Shown: one piece after another, positions 45,501 to 64,000 of the stretch
How positions within the stretch are numbered: the stretch's first letter is position 1
Layout: each line of letters opens with the position of its first letter
Source: Salarias fasciatus
Lineage: Eukaryota > Chordata > Actinopteri > Blenniiformes > Blenniidae
Assembly (NCBI RefSeq): GCF_902148845.1
Contig: NC_043745.1
Location: forward strand, 20,842,269-20,906,268
Direction: 5' to 3'
Length of the DNA stretch: 64,000 bases
Notes under the pieces: model-generated
What the model was told of the DNA's origin: nothing
Database searches by the model: none
The model's input: the letters and a program-made list of their open reading frames with translations, nothing else
Program-made: the position numbers and the translations under genes

Positions 45501-48500
45501 GCACACAGCTGACATGGCACTGAGGAGAGGGGAAAGGAACGCACCACTCATAAGGTCAGACTTTAAAGCAACATTTCAGAGGGATCTCAAACAATACAAA
45601 GTGGAGAGGTACCTGGAAACCAAAGCATATGGTGGGCATGGCATTGAAAACGGCAGTCCAGGAAGCAGCACTGTAACAAACACAACAATTCAGCGACTCA
45701 AGCAAAGCAACATGAAAATGGGATGGACTTCTGCGCCGAAGAAAAAAAAATGGGAAAATATTCTTAAAAAGCGCTTAGCGGCTGGCAGTGTTGTAAATTG
45801 TGCGTGCAGGCCTCACCTGGGGGCAACGTAACCTGGAGTCACCTCTTTATCCGGCCAGATGTACTTTATAATGACCACAATGGTAACGTACCAGGTTCCC
45901 ATCACACTCAGAGCACTACAGTGGAGAGAAGTCACTCAGACGATCACTGTGCAAACCGAAAGACTCAGAGAAAAACAGCAAAATTGTGATTCTCAGCATG
46001 AGAACGGGCTGCGGATTGACTCAGCCGTGTACCTGGCATATTTCTGGAAGCCGATCTCTTTGGGGATGGACAGAGGGAGAATGACCAGGACGGCAGTGAC
46101 CACGATGGTGAATTTGCGGTCAGTGTACCAGTAGGCCGCAGCTGGCTCATGGGTCATGGCAGCAATCACTGCAACACACAGCAGGAACCATAAAAAACAA
46201 ACCTCTGAGGAGGACAGAGATGCACCGAGACACTGAAATGAACAGCATGCTGGTGAATTGGTGAGCTGTGGGCTGCTGTGCACGGAGCAGACGTTCAGCA
46301 GATAATCAAAGTCACGACCGCTGCGTTAACTTTGAAGCAGAAGCCAGAAGGTCAGGAAGGGGCTGAAGGAGGAGTTCCACACCGTCAGCATGTCACAGGG
46401 TAATAATAATCTCAGACCTGGTCACATGAGAGAACCAAAAAGCTGAGCGGTGTCGTCCTCGGTGCTCTTTGCCCTCATCAAAGCGCAATAAAGACAAAAT
46501 CCATGTAAATGGAGAAAAATGCGACTCTGTGGCTTCAACCCACATTGAGCCCATGACTTCTGGACGATTTATGATGTCCAGAAAGTTCAGGAACTACCGG
46601 AAAGTAGAGCAATTAAACACTGGGTTCATTATGGGAGTCAGCAGGACCTCTGCAGTGTGAACACCCCACCAGCCTGCCACGCATCTGAAGCATCAGTTTC
46701 TCATTATATAAAACACAGTAATGTTTAATAAAATAAAATAGTCACTCATTACATATTACTTGATGTTACATAATAGTCATAAAATCTAAATGAATCCAGT
46801 CAATCACATCAAAGTGACACTATCTGACCGGTCTGTTAAATTAAGCTGCTGGTTGTACTCACAGCGATCCAGCTGGTCTCCAATCACGATGAAGAAAGCA
46901 ATGCAAGTGCCGAAGGTGTAGACGGCGATGGCGACTTCACACAGGACTCCAGTGACTCTTCCACAGGTGGCTCGGACCACCTCCTGATAGGTGCCTTCGT
47001 TACTGACCTGGAGGAAGCGGACCATAATAGACATTGGGCATATTAGATTATTAAAGGTGAGCCTCAAAACACTGGAAAAAAAAATTTGATTCAAAGAGTG
47101 AAACTTTTGATGTTTCTTAAACGTATCACATATAAATTGGAATATTTCAAGCCAGTTTTGTTTCTCCATAATGTTTGCATGTAACAATTTATCTCAAAGT
47201 TATGAAATATATCACTGAATATATATTACATATTTTTCACCAGATGCCATAATTCCCAAATTATGCAATATTAAAAATACCTAAATACCTTTTTGGTTTG
47301 TGTTTTAATGTATAAATAATAAAAAAAGCAATTACATCTTCAATAATATTCTATTTTTTTCACCTGTATATAACACTGGTGAACCTTCAATCATTCAATT
47401 TCTTTTTTTCAATTGAGAATGATAAAAAAATTAAACAATTAAACATGTTTTGCTGCTAATAGAGTGACTGTGATTTAAATGGAAGTAACACAGTGATAAA
47501 TACATTTCCAAACAAACACAAGGTGCACAAGAACGCACTAAGCTGATATTCCATGCTGGTTGAAACAGCTGAGCATAAGTTTTCCTTCTATCCACAAGCA
47601 GACATTCAGCTGGGTGTACCCTGTTGATGAATCATTTTGATCAAAACTCACAAAAGAACCAACTTTAGTTCCTTTTTAAAGCCCTGGTAATAATAGTAAT
47701 GTATCGCTTATCTTTCAAATCATGACATAAATTCAGCTGACTCAGGCTTGGTTTTAATTTTACACTGTGTGTGTGTGTTTTTTTTAGCCTGTCAGCATCT
47801 CCCAAAAATTCAGGAAGTGAAAGTCTGCACTTCTGTGTAAAGCTCTGCAGTCAATCAGAATGGAAACGACAATACAATGACTCAAGTCTGCAGTAGAAAT
47901 ACTGAGGAGTGTCCAGGGTTGAAATAGAAGACCATTAAAAAAAAAAAGAGAGAAGAATGCTTATGATGGTGGATTCACACTAACCAGGCAGCAGTAGCCG
48001 AGGATCACCAGCCCACTGATGATGAAGATCAGCATGAACTGAAACACAGGGACACGAAAAGCAGAAGGTTACGGTTCGCCGACTACAATAACTTTTTTTG
48101 TGGGTCACATTCAGAGAGAACTAAGACAGGCGGCCATTCGGCTGATATCAGCTGTTAACATTTAGTTTAGTGTTATCTCGGTGCACCTGTACGTGTGTCT
48201 GGCCTGTGGTCACATCTGATTAGTATCTGTCTTCATTCTGATCATTTATCGGCCGCATGATGGATCTGCTGCGGATGTACCGCTCTCCTTCAGTCTGGAG
48301 AGCAGGAGCTCATCATATCAGTGGGATCTCTCCTCACCATCTGCAGCAGCACTCCTGCAGTGACGCCTCCCGCCATGTTGAAGGCTGCGGGGAAGTTGAG
48401 CAGACCCGCTCCCAGTGCGGCGTTCACCACGATGAAGACGGCTCCGACTGACGACACGCCTCCGGCCCTCGGGCCGTCGGCCTCAGGCTGCCTGACAGAA

Positions 48501-48592
48501 TCCACACTGGGGCTCTGCAGGAGCCACGCCCTTTCTCCCGAGTCATTGCTGCCAACGACGCCCCAGTCCTCCACGTCGGTGTTGATCGCCAT
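42600..48592 (-). CDS. slc38a7: Sodium-coupled neutral amino acid transporter 7 (SNAT7)
   Basis: SNAT7 is a lysosomal membrane transporter that exports glutamine and asparagine and feeds mTORC1 signalling; it is an 11-transmembrane APC-fold (SLC38/AAAP) protein. Coding exons: 48592-48338, 48038-47985, 47007-46863, 46168-46033, 45915-45817, 45670-45613, 45519-45405, 44499-44352, 43353-43154, 43060-43009, 42702-42600; phases agree, 454 residues (human 462 by memory). The cytosolic N-terminus contains [14 protein letters not shown]1 reads [22 protein letters not shown], the SLC38 hallmark. Other blocks nearly identical to human are [114 protein letters not shown] and [10 protein letters not shown]. 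The gene next door is got2, as I recall for the human locus on 16q21. Confidence 0.97.
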
Positions 48593-49880
48593 CGGTTCAA
48601 AAGCTGCACCTCAGTCCAGGAGGTCTGACCCAGTTCTGATGGAATCAGTCTCCAGGAAGAAACGTGGAGAGAGAAGAAATCCTCCAGCTGCAGCAGCCGA
48701 TGGTGATTTATGTCCAACAGTCTGGAGGCAGCTCAGGTTTCTCAGAGCGATCAGAGGTGCGATGGTGGAGCCATTTGGTGACTGATCTGCGGGAAACAGA
48801 AGGAGCTTGAATCCAGATTTCTCCAGGGATATCATCACAAAAAATATGTAGTATCACATTAACATACTCTATAGTTCCAGACTACAAGTTAAAGAAGCGA
48901 TATTACATAAACTTTAAAATATTGTCAAAAGAGAGAAGTTGTACTTTTTTGAGAGAATAATTAATAACATCGCGGAAAAAGAATAAAGATCAATAATACT
49001 TTATCGTCAGTATCATAAGAAAAAGAACATGAAATTCCACATGAGATTCTTTTTGCTCGGGGGTAAAGAGAGTATTCTGGGTCAGTAAGGGTCCATGTGA
49101 AAAGACCAGACTTGAGCAGAACAGCTGGATGAAGGACCCTGTAAATCTGAACTGAACCTACCTGTAACCCCAGAGGACGGTCCACACTGACACCTGCTGC
49201 AGGACCAGATCACTCCTGTGGAGAATAAACCAAATAGATTTACCATGCTGTAGTCAGAGGAAGGAAAGCCAGAGGTCAAGCTGTCCATAACACATCAGCT
49301 GATATTTCTACCGTCACGACTGTTCTGACTGACATGTCAGGCTATTGATCCGCTCCAGCCCAGCTCTAAGGAGTCTGACCGGGACAGAGAGGAGGGAAAA
49401 CAAATTGATCTGTAGTGAAATAACTCAGAAATGATCTCTGCATAAAGACACCCTGAAGCCTTGAGCACTGAGTGAAGGTGGTGATTTCTGACTATGGACG
49501 ACCGACTCCCGGTTTGACTGACCGCTTGAAGCTTCCAGCAGGAAACGGCCTTTTAAGAACCCGGAGCTCAGGAAAAATATTAGATTTGCGCTGTGTTCTT
49601 TTCACCGCGGAAACAATGACATGTGTCAACGCAGCCATGCCCTTTGTCGCTGCCTCACAATAGCTAGCTACCGAGCGGAACAGCCCGCTGGAACACACCC
49701 AGACACCCCGCGGACCGACCCCGCCGGTCAGCCCGCATCGTCAACAGTCCCCGGGCTGCTCCTGCTGGCGGCAATGCGGTCGTCGTTTGGTTGACTGAGG
49801 AGATAAAATGTTGACAGCTCGTTACCTTCAGCCTCCGCCGCAGGGAATGACTGGCCCTGGTGTGTTTCAACCAGCGAGCA
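48593..49880 (-). other. slc38a7: Probable 5' UTR exons of slc38a7
   Basis: Splice-like boundaries suggest a non-coding exon 1 ending at 49826 (donor GTAACG), a possible second at 49215-49162 (acceptor after TCTCCACAG, donor GTAGGT), and a 5' UTR part of the coding exon starting at 48786 (acceptor CCCGCAG). No longer open frame here supports a separate gene. Inferred only from sequence signals. Confidence 0.4.
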
Positions 49881-50024
49881 CGTGACACGGAGTCACGTGA
49901 CAGACAGGAGTCGCGGCTCTGTGGGTTATGGGTAATGCAGTTCTGCACGTGGACTCATACTGAGCAGCCCAGCTAAACTGGATTGACAACTCTTTTCATT
50001 TTATGAGAAAAACGGAGCCACGTG
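49879..50024. promoter_or_regulatory. Cluster of four CACGTG E-boxes at the slc38a7 5' end, one a perfect CLEAR element
   Basis: CACGTG occurs at 49879, 49894, 49946 and 50019. The second sits in GTCACGTGAC (49892-49901), an exact CLEAR/TFEB consensus. The cluster is just upstream of the probable first exon of slc38a7, a lysosomal transporter. Confidence 0.65.
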
Positions 50025-50689
50025 CATCCATCTGGTTTCTTTAAATTAATGAAACTACTTTTTATCTGCCAAGTTTGACTGCTAAATACCACATTTATCT
50101 CTGTTGACCACAACAGTAAATAAGCAACACTTTGTGTTGTATGTGCCTGTTTCTGACATTTCAAGTCACCTTATTTTCATGCACTGTTTCAACAAATATC
50201 TCATCTAGCTTTATAGTTTCTCTCATATCTATTTACTTTCAAAAACATAGCGATGTCATGACCTGATTTTAAGCAATAGTAGTAGTGTTACAGCTTGTAA
50301 CGACTTTATTATTGAACCAGTACTAAATTTAGCCCATCTCTAACAATATTTAACTATAAAACTTTATTTACCGAGGTTACTCAGTTTTACCCATATTTCT
50401 AGGTGCTTCAGCTTCACAAATTTTACTTGTTTAACCCCTTGATTCAATTATTACATATTTTTAAACCTAAATATAGACAGACAACTTTCGAAGATTGTGG
50501 TTCACATTGACATATTCTCAGCTCTCACGATGGACAGAGATTGAGATACAGACCACTCTACAAACTCTAAATACACACTGAGAAACAGTTTTGCTCCAGT
50601 AATGCCACATCCATAACACCATTCCAAAGCTGCACCTATCCGTAACATCTGATATTAACAGAAATCACTAGATCAGCGACACGCCAGTT

Positions 50690-50785
50690 CAAGTCTTTAA
50701 CTTCTAACTCGAGTCTCAAGTCTTTCATTTTTTTTCCAAGTCATCAAAACGTAGACTCGAGTCGACCCAAGTCCAAGTCGCATAA
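50690..50785. repeat. Degenerate (AAGTC)-type repeat
   Basis: Repeated TCAAGTCTTT, TCGAGTCTCAAGTC, AGACTCGAGTCGACCC and AAGTCCAAGTCGCA units. Fish genomes carry dispersed repeats rich in such 'gagtccaagtc' units; family not assigned. Confidence 0.6.
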
Positions 50786-51249
50786 TTGACGACCCCGCAT
50801 CTGCCACTTTCATTTTGTATTGTATGTAATAAGTGGTATTTGGGGTACATTATTTCCAAATAACTCATTTTGTGAAACTACAGATAGTTTGTGTTAGAAT
50901 TATGAAACTTCTTTTAAAAAGTTACAAATTTATGCAATTTACCAAATTTCTAAAAACAAAAATTGTGAAAATGTGTGAATTCAGGCTTTAAGATCCCACC
51001 AGTTAAAACTAGTATTTCTGAGTGACTTTAAAGGGTTGAAATTGAATCAGAAATAGATTCCTGCTTAAATGTGCTGCTTAGTGTATCTCAACAGTAATAA
51101 TTAGCTGCAGATCAACACCAGTACTTTGTATTGTAGGGGAAAAAAAAACATACAGGGTTACAAGTATGGCACGGTCTGTAAAGCAAAGATAAATAATGAA
51201 TTGCAGCGGTTGAAAAGAGAACACAAACCAAATCACAACTCTCTAAGGA

Positions 51250-51255
51250 TTTATT
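51250..51255 (-). terminator. got2: Candidate poly(A) signal of got2
   Basis: AATAAA on the minus strand about 1.1 kb beyond the got2 stop codon, followed by AT-rich DNA. Confidence 0.5.
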
Positions 51256-52369
51256 GTTTGTTCAATAAATGATACTTGAGCAATGATCCATATTTTATGA
51301 CAGAATGTAAAACATGGAGGTAAAGAGCCACAAGTTTCAGAAGAATGAGCAGACTGGGGGCAAAGCCCACATTACTAAATACCACCTGTGACTCTTAGTT
51401 TTGATGAACCGTTCCAGACACAGAGACATGGTGTCCGAGCGAACCAGCAGCTTGTGCATGTTTACTAAATCCTCATGAGCGCGTCACATTAACCCACTGA
51501 CATGCACAGGGCGTTGAGTACACAGTCCTCATAGTGAAATTGAAAAAGATCAGACATCACATGTGAAAAGTAACATTCTGCATTTGAAACCAGGGTATAT
51601 AGTCATTGCTTTACTCTGTATTGTAGTTTTAACTCTTCTGGCTTGTGTGCTTTTATTGTGAAGGGAGCAACAGCGACTGAGAAACTGCAGCTTTGTGACC
51701 ACCTAAACCGATTTAAAAACAAAACAGCCCCACAGATCCTTCAAGGAAAGACAAAGAGATAAGAGAATGAATTGCCGAAGAACCAGTAATCAATGTAAAT
51801 TGATAAACCAGATGAAAGGGTCCTCTTCATACAGTAAAGTTCACTGTCTACAAGAGTCATGTCTTGATATCCACACAGTGCCTTTCAGTTTATAAAGTGC
51901 TACCAATCCACCGATAAATTAAGGAAACAATTCATTCCAACAGGCTGTCACAAAGCAGCAGAGAGCTCATTAAGCACATAAAACTAACACACAAGATAAA
52001 GTTTCCTCAGAATGTTTGCCTGATGATGATTTAGCGCGAATGGGCCCACAGCAGATCAAGAGTGCACATTTAGGAGGACACAAACACACAGCCAATAGTC
52101 GACTCCACATAATAAATAAGCCAAAAACTCATAAATTTCAGCAGGGGAGTTTGTTTGATGAAATCTTTCAAAAAAAAAAAAAAAAAAAAGTAACTAGAAA
52201 ATAAACATTTAACTGTTCCAAATTCAAGTGATGAAATCCAATGCAGAAAAGGTCGATCTAAATGTTAATTTGACTTTTAAAAGGTGAAACGGAGGATAAA
52301 AAGTGATGTCTGAAGCCTCTCTTCTGTCACGGCTGCTTTGATTTCATCACTTTCCCGACTGGCTCCGCT

Positions 52370-59091
<6,722 letters not shown>

Positions 59092-59178
59092 GTTGCTGCT
59101 CTTGGGAGTCGAGCCTAGTCGGATGTGGACCGAAGTGAAGGACAGGCGCGACCACGACGCTACGTCTCCGGTACGCAA

Positions 59179-59186
59179 TGACGTCA
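59179..59186. promoter_or_regulatory. got2: Perfect palindromic CRE in the got2 promoter
   Basis: TGACGTCA lies 88 bp upstream of the got2 start codon, within a CpG-containing stretch (59100-59225). CREB/ATF family binding is expected from the motif; not demonstrated. Confidence 0.6.
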
Positions 59187-59883
59187 CATGGGGTCGTACA
59201 GCGTCAACGCGGCGGAAGCGCACAGATAAAAGAGGGCTGGGGTTATAATCTGTGTGAATCCCTTCACTGTTGAAACAAACAGAGTGTAGCAAAGCGAGCG
59301 AAATCATACACCCAGAAAGAAATAAGATGATTCACAGAATCTGTGGGCCCGAAACTGACATAAAATGCATATTAATCTCCCAAAACAGGTAGATGCAAGA
59401 CAACATCAGATGCCAAACTTCCAACAACTTCTTCTGACTTTATGCTCTGCTTCCTCGGCAGCTCTATACAGTGTAGTTCATCCAATATATCTGTCCTCAA
59501 CACATGCCAAGATAATGTCAAGAAACAAATAAACATACAAACAAGCAACACTAAGATGGAACCTGAAAAAATAACAAATAGATACAATACAACCCCAGAG
59601 ACGAAATCAAAATATAGATAAATAGATTTAGAAGTGACACAAAATGACCATAGAAACATTCAACGGAGGAACAGAAATCGTCATAATGAGATACAAAACG
59701 ATCATACAGAGACCTCAAACTAGAACTGGGGCCATTGCACTTGTTTTTCCATAACTGTGCACAGATGTCCACGTTTTCTCATAACACAAATTTACACTTC
59801 TTCTACAAAGCTATAATTTAGAGTTGGTAGACGTAATATAAGTATTGTATTTAGTACTTCATATCATGCAGTTACTGAATCGG

Positions 59884-59896
59884 CCACTTGGGGGCA
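59884..59896 (+). promoter_or_regulatory. CTCF-like motif
   Basis: CCACTTGGGGGCA differs by one base from the core CCACNAGGGGGCA. It lies between the got2 promoter and the calb2 3' end. Confidence 0.3.
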
Positions 59897-61867
59897 ATAG
59901 ACACTGCATGATTTTCCTAATTTGCCCATGGTTTGGCAGCTGTTCTGTACATGTTCACATTCCAGTAAACACTGGTCTTCTCAACACTGGTCTTCTCAGT
60001 GAGGATGCTTTCAAGATGCAGCGGCAACTAAAAACAGATCAGATTAGAAGGGAATTAGAAAAAATACAATTAAATGTAGGATTTCGCTGCAGAAATGTAT
60101 GCCTTATTCTGAAGGAGGTGTAATTATAAAGTGCTACTATTGATTTTTCCCCCTATCTATTCTTGCCACCATGGGAAAACCTTGACGTTTCACTTCACAG
60201 CTCAACAGTTTTTAGTGCAGATGTATAACAGCTGCATAAATTTCACTTGCCATATGAGAGAAAGAGGGAAAACTATTTGGCGTGAACTGAAGTGGGATTT
60301 TACAATTGAACAATCATGTTTGCAATTTTCAATATGTTTACAATTACTGAGCATTTACAATTGCAAGGGGGCTTGGATTAATGTTGCCGCGTGTAAATAT
60401 ACAAGGTAGTTTTAATTTATTTCTGTTAAAAGTCTAGAAATGTGTTTGTAGACTTCAGAAATCACTGTGGGAGGAAGGGTGAACTGGAGGAACATCACAC
60501 AGCAGGGCCTGGAGGTCGATTAAACGTTTTCCTACATTGTGACAGACAGCAGCAGCTTTCATTGGCAGCCCAACAGAGCACCAGGACAGGACATGCTCAT
60601 GGCTTACAGTTTGACTGCCTGTGTGCAGAGGAGATATGGATAATTCCAGCAAACTCATCATGTCAGAGAAGAGCCGAGAAGAGACGGAGAGCAGTGTAGT
60701 GTTCATGGCACTCATGGTTCATTCTGTGACATGAGAGTTGTTTGTTCTTTTGTTAGAAATGCACTGACTTCGAAATCTTCTGAGCAAAAGCTCACAGAAT
60801 TTTAAAATTCATCCAAACCATTCACAATTTTTCAAGCTATAGCCACAAACTTTCAAGCAGAATGAAAATACTGACACATTTGTCCCTGTAACACTCAGCT
60901 AAAAATAATTGACAGTTTAATATCAAGTGATGAAGAAAAGAAGAAAGTTGAGAAACAGATGAGAGCTGAAGAAGCATTAAAATGAAGAGCAGTTAAAAAA
61001 GGAAAAAGAATTAAGCCGGAACTGATAAGCCAGAGGTAAGTGACTGACTGTAATACTGAATAATGTTTTCCAGCTTAGATTTCAGCAGTCATCCCTAAAA
61101 TACTGGGTAGCACTCTGCACAAGCATTTCTATAGCCTCAATGTTATTGTCACTTATCAACACCTTTTTTTTTTTTTTTGGCTGGTTGTTGCCATTGAAAT
61201 ATATTAAAACTACACACAGCACATAAAGACAAACTGTAGTTAATCCTCAGGATTTCCAGGGAGGTTTTGAGCTGATAAATGTTTCGACAGAGGGTGATGA
61301 TGAAATAATGTACAGTAATGTAGAGCACACAGAGGACTGCACTGATGTTTTACAGTGAGTTTTTTTATGGCACCGTGCTGCACTGCATCACGTCCAGAAT
61401 GCCCGTAAACAGCACAGTGCTGTTTTTGTAGTGAGGACCTTCTCAAGAGATGTCTTTGCATGCACGCATGATCACAAGTTCAATCTTGTTCTTCTATGCT
61501 ATCGAGGATGTCAACTTTACTGGCACATAAATCTGCGTGCGTGTGTATGTGTGTGCATTGTGAGGACCTGTTTTCTTACAGTGGTGCAGACAGGAAGTCA
61601 TGTTTAGTCGTAGTCACGGGTATCTCCAGAGTGAGTTTGCTTACAATTAATATGAGTCAATGTGATGATCCCAGAAAGCATGTGTTTCTATATGTCTGCA
61701 GTTGCACAGAGTATAAATAACAGAGGATATTTCATCTGGTTGTCCCATTTCTCTCACCGAGTGGGACTGATGTGTGTGAAGGAATCAGAGCGGATATAAC
61801 TCTCTTTTTCCTTGTTGTCAGCAGTTAGCAGCTTGGTGACTGTTCTACTGCATGCCCTTCAATACAG

Positions 61868-61870
<3 letters not shown>

Positions 61871-61928
<58 letters not shown>
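61871..61928. repeat. (GT)n microsatellite
   Basis: About 58 bases of pure GT. Confidence 0.98.
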
Positions 61929-61929
<1 letters not shown>

Positions 61930-63337
61930 TATGTGCCTTTTTGAGCTCTTGGTGAGGAGGTGTGCTCTGTAAGTATTGTTTCAGTGTTTGTGCAGTGATG
62001 GTGAGCTGTGAACGGGTGTGCTTTAAAGATAGTGAGTTTAATTAAAGATGAAAGGCCTGATGATTAATTGATGGATGGCAGACTGTTTCATATTTCTGAA
62101 ACACGGGGGTGTGTTGATTCTGTGGACAGAAATGTTAAACAAAAGAATTCCTGACCAAAGTGGGATATTTCCCTTAGAAAACAGTTGCTTTTTGCTTAAT
62201 TTTAAGAGTAAAATAATCTAGAATGCAGAAACATTTGCATTTAAATATGACAAGATTCTTCTGTACTGAAAAGTGTTTTATTATTGTTGAGGCGAGGAGG
62301 TTGAATTACCCACATCTGGACAAGAAACTTTCCTTATTTTCATTATTTACCTGTGCAAATCTTTGCATAGTAAATTCTCTTGCTGTATTGCAAAAGGCTT
62401 TTTCTAAAGGCAGACAAGAATGACCTGGCCATCGCCCTGTATTTCTCTTCTTCATCTCTCAGTTTGTCTTACTATGTTCATTTCTTCTCAAAGAGTACGA
62501 CATGGAGTGCCTCTGAGGCTCTCCTCTATAAAAAATGAAGCAGCGCTAGCTCTCGCTCTACGTTCCACTTTCTGTTACCAGGAGATTAGAAAGTGAAGGT
62601 GGAGCACTCTGGAGGAAACACTCTTGCTCTGGGCATCTGCACTCGAGATGCAATCTCCACACGGTGCTCAAAACAAGGAGGGGGCAGGTATTTTGTTTCA
62701 CCTGCCACTGAGAGAAAAGTCCAAACAAACGTTTCCCTGCAGCGGCAGTGACACACTTCAGATGATCCCCATGATAATAGAGGTGTAGCAAAACATCGCT
62801 GAAGAGCCAGCGATGCCTTTGAAAGAAAGTGAATAATTGGGACAAGAGTTGCCATGTTATATTTATTCATTCTCTCAGTAATATCTTTAATAGAACAGTA
62901 CAAGCCTCATCAAATAAAACAAGCCCATAATAAATCAAAGTTAAATAAATAAAATAGACAGCAGAAGAAGACATTTCAGAGGGAAAGGAACATATGATCA
63001 GTAATTTATTCATTAATTTAATTGGTTGATTTTGAAATACAAATGCATCATAAAAATGGTAATTTAATTAAATAAATACACAATTTATAACTGTAGTCAT
63101 TACTATGGCTATATCACCACAAAACTGCATGTTAAAAAAAAAGAAGAAAGAAAAAAAAACTCAAGAGGAAAACAAAGCTAAAACAGCAGGGCCAGCGGTA
63201 CACTTTGTGCATTCCAAGCACTTTCGTCTTCACTCTAAGTGTTGTAGCGAGGTTAAGGGTCACACATGCACCAGGTTACATCAGGAGGTAGGACGAAGGA
63301 AGCAGGAGGGGAAATGGAAGGATCCCAGGCGGGGCCG

Positions 63338-63466
63338 TCACAGCGCGGAGTCCCGGCACAGGACGATCTCCAACTCGGCGCGGTACAGCTTCCCTCCGTC
63401 AGAGAGAGCCATGATGCTCTTCTTGTAGTCGCCCAGTCCTGTGGAGTCCACGTCCTGACAGGGGCA

Positions 63467-63517
<51 letters not shown>

Positions 63518-63680
63518 GTCAGTGGGCACAAGCATACTGTACGGTTCTATATTTGGAGAGTAGAAAAGTAACATGAACTGATCGATCGATAGGCTAACTA
63601 TTCATTACCATTTTTTTCTTGTCACAGAGGTCCTTCAGCAGAGCCTCAAGCTCCTGCTCATCAATATGCCCGTTACCGTC
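63338..63680 (-). CDS. calb2: Calretinin (calb2)-like EF-hand protein, last two coding exons; 5' part off the right edge
   Basis: Exons 63680-63609 and 63454-63338 join in phase 0 and encode the last 62 residues. The first starts inside EF-hand 5 ([24 protein letters not shown]). The second reads [38 protein letters not shown] and stop, the vestigial sixth EF-hand region. GKLYR and ELEIVLC match the end of human calretinin, a cytosolic neuronal calcium buffer. [13 protein letters not shown] also resembles calbindin-D28k, so calb1 is not excluded. The preceding exon must lie beyond 64000; nothing coding was seen at 63681-64000. The short last intron (154 nt) carries a (GT)n tract beside its acceptor in the transcript sense. 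Confidence 0.82.
63468..63513. repeat. (AC)n microsatellite in the calb2 last intron
   Basis: About 46 bases of AC on the plus strand, (GU)n in the calb2 transcript, ending some 13 nt before the acceptor AG of the last exon. Confidence 0.97.
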
Positions 63681-63871
63681 CTGGAGACGACAGCATGAGG
63701 GGATGAAATTTACAGACACAACCATTATTTGAACATGTCCACTGCTGCTGCTCAGTAGTTGCAGACTTTACCTGCTTCAGCTTCAAGCTTGAGAGAAATT
63801 AACATGCTAACAATGTGTTCTCACACCTCTAGAAATTATTGTCATTTATTCACATTTTCTGTCCCTGACTG

Positions 63872-63901
63872 CCCCCACCCCCCCACCCCACCCCCACCCC
63901 C
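63872..63901 (-). other. Potential G-quadruplex
   Basis: Five runs of 5, 7, 4, 5 and 5 C separated by single A on the plus strand, so the minus (calb2 sense) strand has five G runs with one-base loops. This favours a stable parallel quadruplex. It lies in the calb2 intron. Confidence 0.75.
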
Positions 63902-64000
63902 GCTTCTACATGTTTGTTGGAGGATATTAGTGGATGTACTGTATGTCTGTAGATCTCTCTATTGTGTTTTGTTACATTTGTTTGTTCTTCTTCATTCCCC

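Larger units (their letters stand above)
50025..52369. other. Intergenic region and got2 3' UTR
   Basis: AT-rich, without an additional gene. The got2 3' UTR probably covers 51240-52369. The rest holds an AAGTC-type repeat at 50690-50785 and a few poly-A runs. Confidence 0.6.
59187..63337. other. Intergenic region between got2 and calb2
   Basis: No gene could be supported. It contains a CTCF-like motif at 59884, a 15-bp direct tandem duplication near 59969-59999, a long (GT)n tract at 61871-61928, and probably the calb2 3' UTR (minus-strand AATAAA at 63005-63010 and 62862-62867). Confidence 0.6.

Noticed and set aside
45376-46134. Open frames on the plus strand over slc38a7 exons
   Set aside because: They are antisense shadows of SNAT7 exons, which match the family in the other direction.
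60442-60715. Overlapping open frames on both strands near 60.5 kb
   Set aside because: No recognisable motif on either strand and no plausible neighbouring exons.

Overview
The window looks like a nuclear chromosome segment from a ray-finned (teleost) fish. The grounds are short GT-AG introns, abundant (CA)n, (GT)n and (CT)n microsatellites, decayed copies of a familiar fish interspersed repeat, a RNase H-bearing LINE, and vertebrate genes whose proteins resemble human orthologues but with fish-sized introns. No bacterial, viral or CRISPR feature was found. All gene models were built by hand: exon phases agree across every junction, but no transcript or database search was available.

Layout, left to right. 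(1) 33-12829, minus: strc (stereocilin), 21 coding exons; the 3' end runs off the left edge. (2) 12830-19043: gene-poor DNA with a long (TC)n tract. (3) 19044-22306, minus: a short, divergent DRC4/GAS8-like gene of the ciliary dynein regulatory complex. (4) 23254-26318, minus: an E2F4/5-type transcription factor gene with an AT-AC (U12-type) intron. (5) about 27062-32340, minus: a LINE with two open reading frames, I/Nimb-like. (6) 34551-39611, plus: ctsa (cathepsin A / lysosomal protective protein). (7) 42600-49880, minus: slc38a7 (SNAT7), tail-to-tail with ctsa. (8) 52370-59091, minus: got2 (mitochondrial aspartate aminotransferase). (9) 63338 to the right edge, minus: the last two coding exons of a calretinin/calbindin gene, probably calb2.

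By memory of the human map, E2F4, GAS8, SLC38A7, GOT2 and CALB2 all lie on 16q, so much of this block looks like conserved synteny. CTSA (20q) and STRC (15q) are elsewhere in human.

Functional links are suggestive rather than operonic. ctsa and slc38a7 both act at the lysosome and both carry CACGTG/CLEAR-type sites at their 5' ends. The DRC4-like gene has an RFX X-box-like site just upstream of its start. The e2f gene has a consensus E2F site in intron 1. got2 has a perfect palindromic CRE about 90 bp upstream of its start.

The observations most worth following are the LINE whose ORF1 and ORF2 share one frame separated by a single UAA with no AUG for ORF2, the U12-type AT-AC intron in e2f, a 25-nt micro-exon in strc, and the CACGTG cluster at slc38a7.
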